Assembly (NCBI GenBank): GCA_964019695.1 | Contig: OZ026516.1 | Location: 84,523,188 to 84,587,187 of the forward strand | Direction: 5' to 3' | Source of the DNA: Loripinus fragilis | Taxonomy: Eukaryota; Mollusca; Bivalvia; Lucinida; Lucinidae | DNA: 64,000 bases | Part shown: positions 12,472-64,000 of the stretch, piece after piece | How the letters are laid out: the number at the start of each line of letters is the position of its first letter | Numbering within the stretch: position 1 is the first letter of the stretch | Program-made: the position numbers and the translations under genes | The notes under the pieces: generated by a model | What the model was told of the DNA's origin: nothing | What the model saw: the letters and a program-made list of their open reading frames with translations, nothing else | The model's database searches: none

Positions 12472-13067
12472 TGTGACCAATTAGCCGGTATAAAAGCAAT
12501 TAAACAATGCACCTGCAATCACCGTTTGCTTACTTCAATGAAGGTGCAAATTGGTATTTACCTTTAGGTTAATAATCAAGAAGACAGATTACAACAATAA
12601 ATTAATAAGAACATTGAGACAAACACCAATAAAAGGACATCAAACCCTGCGCGTATTCACTGATGCGATAGTAAGTTCCCCCTGGCATTTATTACCTATT
12701 AATGACCTTATTGAAAAAATAAGGATAAGAAAAATTAAAATAAAAGGACAAATTATATCTAGTTATGTTTTTTTCACCGTTAAAAATCTTATACCTTTTG
12801 TATAAGCTTATACTTGTTTGAATAGTGTGACAGTAAATACCTGAATACAGATGATCAAAGATGGCGGACGAAGCAAAGTGAAACTTCAACACGAGTTTTT
12901 GTTGGTAAAATAACTGTTTCTACATATACGTGCAGGTACGGACACGCATTTCACAAACTACCGGACCCCGAGACAGTCCTCATAGGCGTGGCTCGGTGTC
13001 CGGTACCGGACCCGTAGCCCGTAGTCTAGGGGTCCGGTACCGGACCCCGAGACATTGCCAATTGATA

Positions 13068-13370
13068 ATTGCATCAATAAGTTGTGGCAGATTGAAAGCA
13101 CAAAGTAAAATGAGCTGAAACGATAAAAAAAAAAGGGACACGGCGGAAAGCAGACTTGGCCAAAAAAGGTGGTCCGGCACCCGCCGGACCTGCCGGACCT
13201 GCGACAACGGCCTTGCTTTATTCTATTCTATTCAGCGTTTTCATTTTCCCGCCACTCGTAAATGTGATGTGAAATCGTAGTATAGGGTATGGTTCGGTTG
13301 TTTCGCCGGCAACGACGGGTACCATCGACATGGCAACAAATAGAATACGTGCGGGCACCAGTCAAAACAC
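13068..13370 (+). promoter_or_regulatory. Presumed promoter and 5' UTR region of the cyclophilin gene
   Basis: The only DNA between the long-TIR element and the first in-frame ATG. It is more GC-rich than its surroundings, has no clear TATA box, and contains TTTTCCCGCC at about 13240-13250, which fits an E2F-type site. The transcription start is unknown. Inference from position. Confidence 0.35.
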
Positions 13371-58976
<45,606 letters not shown>

Positions 58977-61430
58977 AGAGGTTGCAGGTGTCTCTTCATG
59001 GAGGAATGGTCATTTTGCCTCATTGGTGCCGCATACCCAGGTAGCGGAGCACCCATGGATAAAAGCCGAATTCCAAGAGATCTTTTTGGAATTTTTAATG
59101 GATTTCTTTATCCATTATAATTTCAGGACAGGTGCTTTAGAGATAAATTCTTTTGTCCTGATAAAGCGGGTTTATTTGTGTATTGTAAGAGATTCTTTAT
59201 TGATTTTTTTGAAAAATTTGTATTAAGGTGTTTTGCTTTTTTGCCCCAGAAAAACAATATTCTGGAGTTTTAAAAGGTTGTAGGTGTCTCTTCATGGAAG
59301 AACAGTCATTATGCCTCAAATGTTCCGCTACCCAGGTCACAAACACACATGGGTAAAGGCCAAAAACAAAGTGACTTTCTCATATTTTTCATCAGGAAAA
59401 GGACTTGTCACATATGGTACACCATTGTGCCCTTTTATTCCGTAAAAGCAGATATTCAGCATATTATGGTTGTCGTAAAAGTACTAAAACTACTTTGTTT
59501 CGTTTTTGTTGTATATAGATTTAGTGTTTTGCTTTTTCGCCCCAGAAAAGCAATATTCTGGAACAGTAAATTTTTTGTTTTAAAAGGTTGTAGGTGTCTC
59601 TTCATGGAAGACGGGTCATTATGCCTCAAATGTGCCGCTACCCAGGTCACGAACACACATGGATAAAGGCCAAAAACAAAGTGACCTCATTATATTTTTC
59701 ATCAGGAAAAGGGCTTGTCACATATGGTACACCATTGTGCTCTTTATTCCGTAAAAGCAGATATTCAGCATATTATGGTTGTAGTAAAAACTACTTTGTT
59801 TCGTTTTTGTTGTATACTCAGCAAAAAAAGTTCTGCACAAGCAGGTGTTTTCACTTGTATTATTTTTATCAGGAAGAAGATTGTATAATCCTTTATACCA
59901 GTGTTTAGAGGAATCATTTGGTAATAAATTTGTGAAACCGAAGTTAAAATCAGTGGATAACTATGGAAAATATTCAAATTTAAGTGGACTAGGGGCCGGC
60001 ACTCAAAAATGACAAAAAGGCCAATAATTGCACAAAAATGGAAAGCCAGAGAAGCACAGGTTTGTCGGTTTAATAAGTAACCGTTACACTGCCCACTATA
60101 CCGATTAGTTTTAAGTTCTTTGAAACAATAATGCTTGTCATTGGTATTGATTGTTACATTCTCATCAACATTGTTTCTGTCATATTGAGCTGGTGAGCAG
60201 ACAAAATGGAATATGTCAGGTGCCTCTAGAAATTCCAACTAGAGCATAAAAGAATCCAACTTGAAGCAAGATGCAATCCAGTTTCTTTAAATGCAAAGCA
60301 CTAAAAAATAATCGTGAAGCTTTGATCAGATTCTCTGGTTTCTGTTTCAACAATATTTCAGTCATACTGCCAGCAATTCAAAGAATACGTCTTGTCAGTT
60401 ACGTCAAATTACAGCTGAGACGAAAGAATCTTCCAGCTCGTTTAGACAATAAGCACTTGGTGTGATGATGTTTTAGTGTGAGTCATGTTTTGCTGCCAGC
60501 TGAACAGATATTTTTGAGTTTTGTTGATTTTTAAGAGAGGTACAATTTCAGAGGAGGTTTCTTAAAAATCTGTTATTTTAAAACATGGGTGTGTTTGCTT
60601 GTCTAACAGTATAATGATCTGAAATATGGGTTTACCTATGAGGATGCATTTAGCATTGCTGCCGTGGGCTACAGCCTTCTATTGAACACAGATTCATGTG
60701 CATCCGCATACCGCTCACCTTTTGTTTGATCAAATTTAATTCTTCTTTAAGGTAAGACATAAGATCCCACTCCCGGGACAGGAATAAGCGCTTATTTGAC
60801 GAAAGAAGCAGTAACCAAAGCGATGGGTACACCTTACTGTGTATGGTGAAATTTGTCATTTTTTGCATGCGACACCACCCCTATTCGATAAGACATTGTT
60901 CAAAACATAATCTTGAGATGTTTGTTTTGTTTTCAATTGTGAATTGGGGATATAATACTGCTTAATTTGATATATAAATTGTTTTTGTACGACTTAGATA
61001 AGAAAAGTTATACCACAAAAACCCTTGTTGTGCAGAACTTTTTTTGCCGGGTATATATAGATTTAGTGTTTTGCTTTTTCGCCCCAGAAAAACAATATTC
61101 TGGAACAGTATAACCTTTTCGGACCCAGGGGTCCTTCTTCAGTACCGTAGCAAAAAATCAAAACACTATTGTGTGATTTTGCTAAAATCTATTTGTATTT
61201 TGTGTCTTATTTGACCAATTTTCGTCGCACAGGGCGCAAATAATCGTCAAGCAAAACGCTAATAAACGTGGTATTAAATGCACATTGTCATCGCACAAGG
61301 CGTGGATTGTCCTATGAGTTTGACAGTTTGTTACTGTGCTTTTAAACTATGTTTTATAGAGTGTTGGGTTGGTTACCAAGCTGTGTGGACTCTTGTAAAG
61401 TTTTAAGAGGTGGCAGGTGTCTCTTCATGG
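58977..61430. repeat. Tandem array of about 300-bp units
   Basis: GGTTG(C/T)AGGTGTCTCTTCATGG starts units at about 58980, 59276 and 59586, and a fourth start is at about 61410 (GGTGGCAGGTGTC). Units also share TTGCTTTTTCGCCCCAGAAA. The third unit is split by the Tc1-like element 59815-61053; the fourth is cut by a hAT-like end at 61433. Confidence 0.8.
59815..61053. mobile_element. 1.24-kb Tc1/mariner-like short element
   Basis: Ends TATACTCAGCAAAAAAAGTT (left) and the mirror AACTTTTTTTGCCGGGTATA (right) over about 27 bp with 2-3 changes. The empty site GTTGTATATAGATTTAG is kept in the preceding tandem unit (59508-59524). Long minus frames inside it cross the TIR and are not taken as genes. 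Confidence 0.82.
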
Positions 61431-61432
61431 AA

Positions 61433-61620
61433 CAGGGTTGCCACGGTCAGGGAAAAAGTTCTGGAAAATGAAAAATTTTCCAGGTCAGGGAAAAGTCAGG
61501 AAATTACATTTTCATTTAGGGAAATTAAAAAAAAAAATTTAAAAAAGTCAGGGAATTTCAAAATTTTCCTAAAAAGATGCTAGTTAACAGGCTTCTGGAA
61601 ATTTTAGTTTCCATAAATTT
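61433..61620. mobile_element. hAT-like end fragment
   Basis: CAGGGTTGCCACGGTCAGGGA start with GTCAGGGAAAAGTCAGG words; interrupted at 61621 by the next element. The right end is not in the window. Confidence 0.6.
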
Positions 61621-64000
61621 CAGGGTTCGAATCTAGCGAAATTTTCAACTTGCATATTTTCGCAAGTGGAATTTTTGGCTACTTGCTAAATGAAAAAACA
61701 ACTTGCATTTTTAACGTCTATGGTTTAATGAACAGAAATTCAGAAATCAGTTTTTCTTTTAAAGGTAAATAACTCTGATTAGTTTGAAGCTTGAAAAATC
61801 AATGACTTGAACCTAAGCTTGCTGTAAAAAGAGGTCCACTGTCTCACATACAGGTCATTGAGCCAAATACATCAAGAATCTGAATCATTGACTTAATTTC
61901 TGGGTCCATAGGGCAGAGTATTGGGCCTCTTTTGTCTTTGACCAGACAACCACCATCTTGTCACAGCAGGCTTAGGGTCAAAGGCCCTCAATTGGACATC
62001 TGCAATTTTGATCCTCATTAAAATGTCTAGGACTTCAGATCCAAGCCTACATCTCCAGTCAGATTTTATTCTTTTCATTGTAGAAAAAGCCCTCTCACAT
62101 GATGCATTAGCCAATGGCAGGACACTTGTCAAATGAATAATTTTAAGTATATCTCTGTAATCCCCTTTATCTTGATCCATCTGACTGACCAATTGCCAAA
62201 CTAAAAGTAGATGCTGGTTATTATATCTTGCATTACTAGCAACATGGAACTTAAGATCTGTCCACTGACTGAGAGCATTGACTAAATTACAACCTGCATT
62301 GGTTAAAATTGTTTGATAATGTCTGAATACTACCCTGACATCCCCTGTGCCATACTGCAAAAGAGCATCCCTTTCAGTGGCAAGTGGCCAGTTTTTGTGG
62401 TCAAAAGCATTGCAAGCTAAGAATATATCATCAGTGGTTAAATTTTCTAACCTTGATGACATACAGTCCAAGACTGATTGAGTAATTCTACGCCTGTCAT
62501 TAGCTAATGTATCATCTGGGAGCAGATTAAGAAGTTGAAAATCATGAAATTTTCCCTCTCTTATCTGTGCCTTTATTTCAGTGACTGATGGGCCATCATT
62601 GTCAATTAATCCCCTTAAGGAAGTTTGAGCACTCTGAAGCTTAGTCACAGCACTGTAAACTGTGATATCCTCTCTCTGAAAAAGCAAACTAATTTTGGCA
62701 ACCTCATTCAAAACATCTTTAACAAACCCCATGTACAATACCATTTTATGTTGTTTTAACTGAGTTAAATAACCCCTAACTTTTGCCCTATATTCTGCTT
62801 TATTTGACTTGTCTTCAGCATAATTCTCCATCTGAGTGACAATGATTGGCCAATTTTCAATAAGTTTAGCTGTTGCTCTAAGCTTATGGTCCACCCATCG
62901 TGTACCATTGGCTTTCTCAGGTTTCAAAAAATGTTCCCCTAACAATTCTGCAATGTCTTCAGCCTCCTTAAACCTTTTAGCTGAGCCCTTATAGAAATAA
63001 TATATAGAAATAAGCATTTCTATAACTCTATCCATGTATGTAGACTTGAAGGCATCTTTGACAGCTAGCTCCAGTCTGTGGGCCAAACACCAGACTGCTT
63101 TGATCCAATCAGCATTGCCATTGGTTTTCATCAGCTGAATTACGCCTTTTTTGGCCCCCATCATAACAGAAGCACCATCTGAACAAAACCCTACAGTTTT
63201 CTGTTTATAATTAGCATGGTCAAATTCAAAAAATGATTGGTCAATAGCTGCCAAGATGCCTTCAGCCTTAGTGTTTTCAGGTTCAACAATTTTAAAATAT
63301 TTCATTTTTGGACGATCAGTTGATCCATCACAAAATATGTTGAAATAATCAGCATTATGCATAAGACCCTTAACATTATCAAAGTAAACTCCACCAATGT
63401 GCTCTACAAAATTCCTAGCAGCTTTGTCTGTATGGTAAGTATCTCCAAGAGAGAGACCATTCATGTCCTGTAACTCTACTAGGGCTGGAAAATCAGAGAA
63501 TGGTCTTTCAGATTGGGCAATATAATATGCTGTTCTAAAGAGTTTTGTCATTTTCAGGGAGGTACTCAAATCCATTTTTTGAAAACCCTTTTCGATGTCT
63601 GAGGGCTCATTTTTAAGTTTCCTGTCATGGGCTGCCTTGGCACTTACTGCCCTGTCATGCATTGACGATTTAACATGAAAATTCACAGACTCCCTCTTCA
63701 CAGTGCTATTCCCTGTAATAAAGTTTGATGACATATTAGGAGGTGCAAACAGTTTGCATGTCTTGCATGTTATTTGGGTCACGAGGTCGTCCGTGGCATC
63801 GAAATCCAGATCAATATTCAACTCCTTCATCCATTTCTTAACTGTCTTTACACTGGCAGACACTCCCTTTGGCGATTCAATTTTAGGTTTTTTGCTCGGC
63901 GCCTGATCTACTTCTTTACTGCAAGACGCCTCGTTTCTTTTCAAAAACTTATCCATTGGAATTTGTGATTTCTGCGACGAATTCACTCGTAAAGTTCGAG
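61621..64000 (-). mobile_element. Autonomous hAT element, runs off the window
   Basis: Terminal CAGGGTTCGAATCTAGCG at 61621, repeated ACTTGC words in the subterminal zone, and a complete minus-strand transposase frame. The promoter-side end lies beyond 64000, so TIR match and target duplication cannot be checked. Confidence 0.85.
61893..63956 (-). CDS. hAT-superfamily transposase, 687 aa
   Basis: Start chosen at ATG 63956 (MDKFLKRNEASCSKE); an in-frame GTG lies 30 bp upstream. Residues from that Met: basic nuclear-localisation-like stretch (SKKPK) about 21-25; a TTF/BED-like zinc finger with Cys64, Cys67, His94 and His100; RNase H-like core with Asp210 (FCDGSTD) and Asp260 (CSDGAS); Cys290-x2-His293 (CLAH); and the hATC dimerisation block with Glu621 (ASCERAFSTMKRIKS). 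The Asp-Asp-Glu set and CxxH are present and no stop or shift is seen, so the enzyme could be active. It would cut out and reinsert the element in the nucleus. It resembles the lineage behind domesticated KIAA1586/ZNF862-type proteins (from memory). It stands antisense to the cyclophilin, inside its fourth intron. Confidence 0.9.
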   Translation of the reverse strand: MDKFLKRNEASCSKEVDQAPSKKPKIESPKGVSASVKTVKKWMKELNIDLDFDATDDLVTQITCKTCKLFAPPNMSSNFITGNSTVKRESVNFHVKSSMHDRAVSAKAAHDRKLKNEPSDIEKGFQKMDLSTSLKMTKLFRTAYYIAQSERPFSDFPALVELQDMNGLSLGDTYHTDKAARNFVEHIGGVYFDNVKGLMHNADYFNIFCDGSTDRPKMKYFKIVEPENTKAEGILAAIDQSFFEFDHANYKQKTVGFCSDGASVMMGAKKGVIQLMKTNGNADWIKAVWCLAHRLELAVKDAFKSTYMDRVIEMLISIYYFYKGSAKRFKEAEDIAELLGEHFLKPEKANGTRWVDHKLRATAKLIENWPIIVTQMENYAEDKSNKAEYRAKVRGYLTQLKQHKMVLYMGFVKDVLNEVAKISLLFQREDITVYSAVTKLQSAQTSLRGLIDNDGPSVTEIKAQIREGKFHDFQLLNLLPDDTLANDRRRITQSVLDCMSSRLENLTTDDIFLACNAFDHKNWPLATERDALLQYGTGDVRVVFRHYQTILTNAGCNLVNALSQWTDLKFHVASNARYNNQHLLLVWQLVSQMDQDKGDYRDILKIIHLTSVLPLANASCERAFSTMKRIKSDWRCRLGSEVLDILMRIKIADVQLRAFDPKPAVTRWWLSGQRQKRPNTLPYGPRN

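Larger units (their letters stand above)
10472..13060. mobile_element. Long-TIR DNA element with GGTCCGGTACCGGACC palindromes
   Basis: Two inverted arms bound it: about 10472-10830 and 12775-13060. They share a CGAAGCAAAGTG/CACTTTGCTTCG stretch, a CCACGCCTATGAGGAC block and terminal palindromes. ATTGATA occurs directly outside both ends (10465-10471 and 13061-13067), a likely target duplication. The 16-bp perfect palindrome occurs at 10486, 10521 and 10556 on the left and in full at 13031 on the right, with an imperfect copy near 12997. No transposase is seen; the middle holds an unrelated tandem repeat. Superfamily not assigned. Confidence 0.75.

Noticed and set aside
59765..60238. 157-codon minus frame
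   Set aside because: Crosses the left TIR of the Tc1-like element into the tandem repeat, so it is a chance frame.

Overview
The window looks like nuclear DNA from an AT-rich, repeat-laden invertebrate. A mollusc, probably a bivalve, is the best guess: it has V-SINEs of the RUDI kind, a pearl/DINE-like element with internal satellite units, hAT and Tc1/mariner short elements, and a Ty3/gypsy element with integrase placed before reverse transcriptase. This is inferred from memory of families; no database was searched.

One host gene can be followed, a cyclophilin-type peptidyl-prolyl isomerase on the plus strand. Four exons are visible (13371-13499, 30533-30563, 45125-45310, 57998-58073). They join in phase and match human cyclophilin A residue for residue in number up to Trp121 when counted from the second Met. 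The last exon lies beyond the right edge. About 120 codons are spread over 44.7 kb; introns 1 to 3 are 17.0, 14.6 and 12.7 kb and hold most of the mobile DNA described here.

Layout. 1-3517: 3' part of a Ty3/gypsy LTR retrotransposon. 6369-9970: a decayed APE-type LINE. 10472-13060: a long-TIR element full of GGTCCGGTACCGGACC palindromes, ending about 310 bp before the first cyclophilin ATG. Intron 1: a nest of insertions that can be unpicked with empty sites preserved elsewhere in the window. A 13.8-kb TTAA-flanked element (14092-27895) sits in a dispersed repeat and itself holds a 4.8-kb element with perfect 28-bp TIRs, a mariner relic, two copies of a CAGTGATTT element and a satellite-bearing element. 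Intron 2: several short TIR elements with 5-, 6- or 8-bp target duplications, two V-SINEs, a 227-bp-arm perfect inverted repeat and an unrecognised 83-codon ORF. Intron 3: a third V-SINE-like copy lies just upstream in intron 2; the intron itself has an intact copy of the intron-1 host repeat and two neighbouring 3.36-kb elements (48354-51720, 52785-56137). Each of these has perfect 24-26 bp TIRs and six scattered copies, in both orientations, of its own short motif. Intron 4, incomplete: a ~300-bp tandem array split by a Tc1-like element, then an autonomous hAT element on the minus strand with an open 687-aa transposase.

The best candidates for something undescribed are the two six-motif elements of intron 3, the 13.8-kb nested TTAA element with its internal empty-site control, and the 83-codon ORF whose start lies in a perfect palindrome. 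No bacterial features, CRISPR arrays or functional tRNA/rRNA genes were seen.
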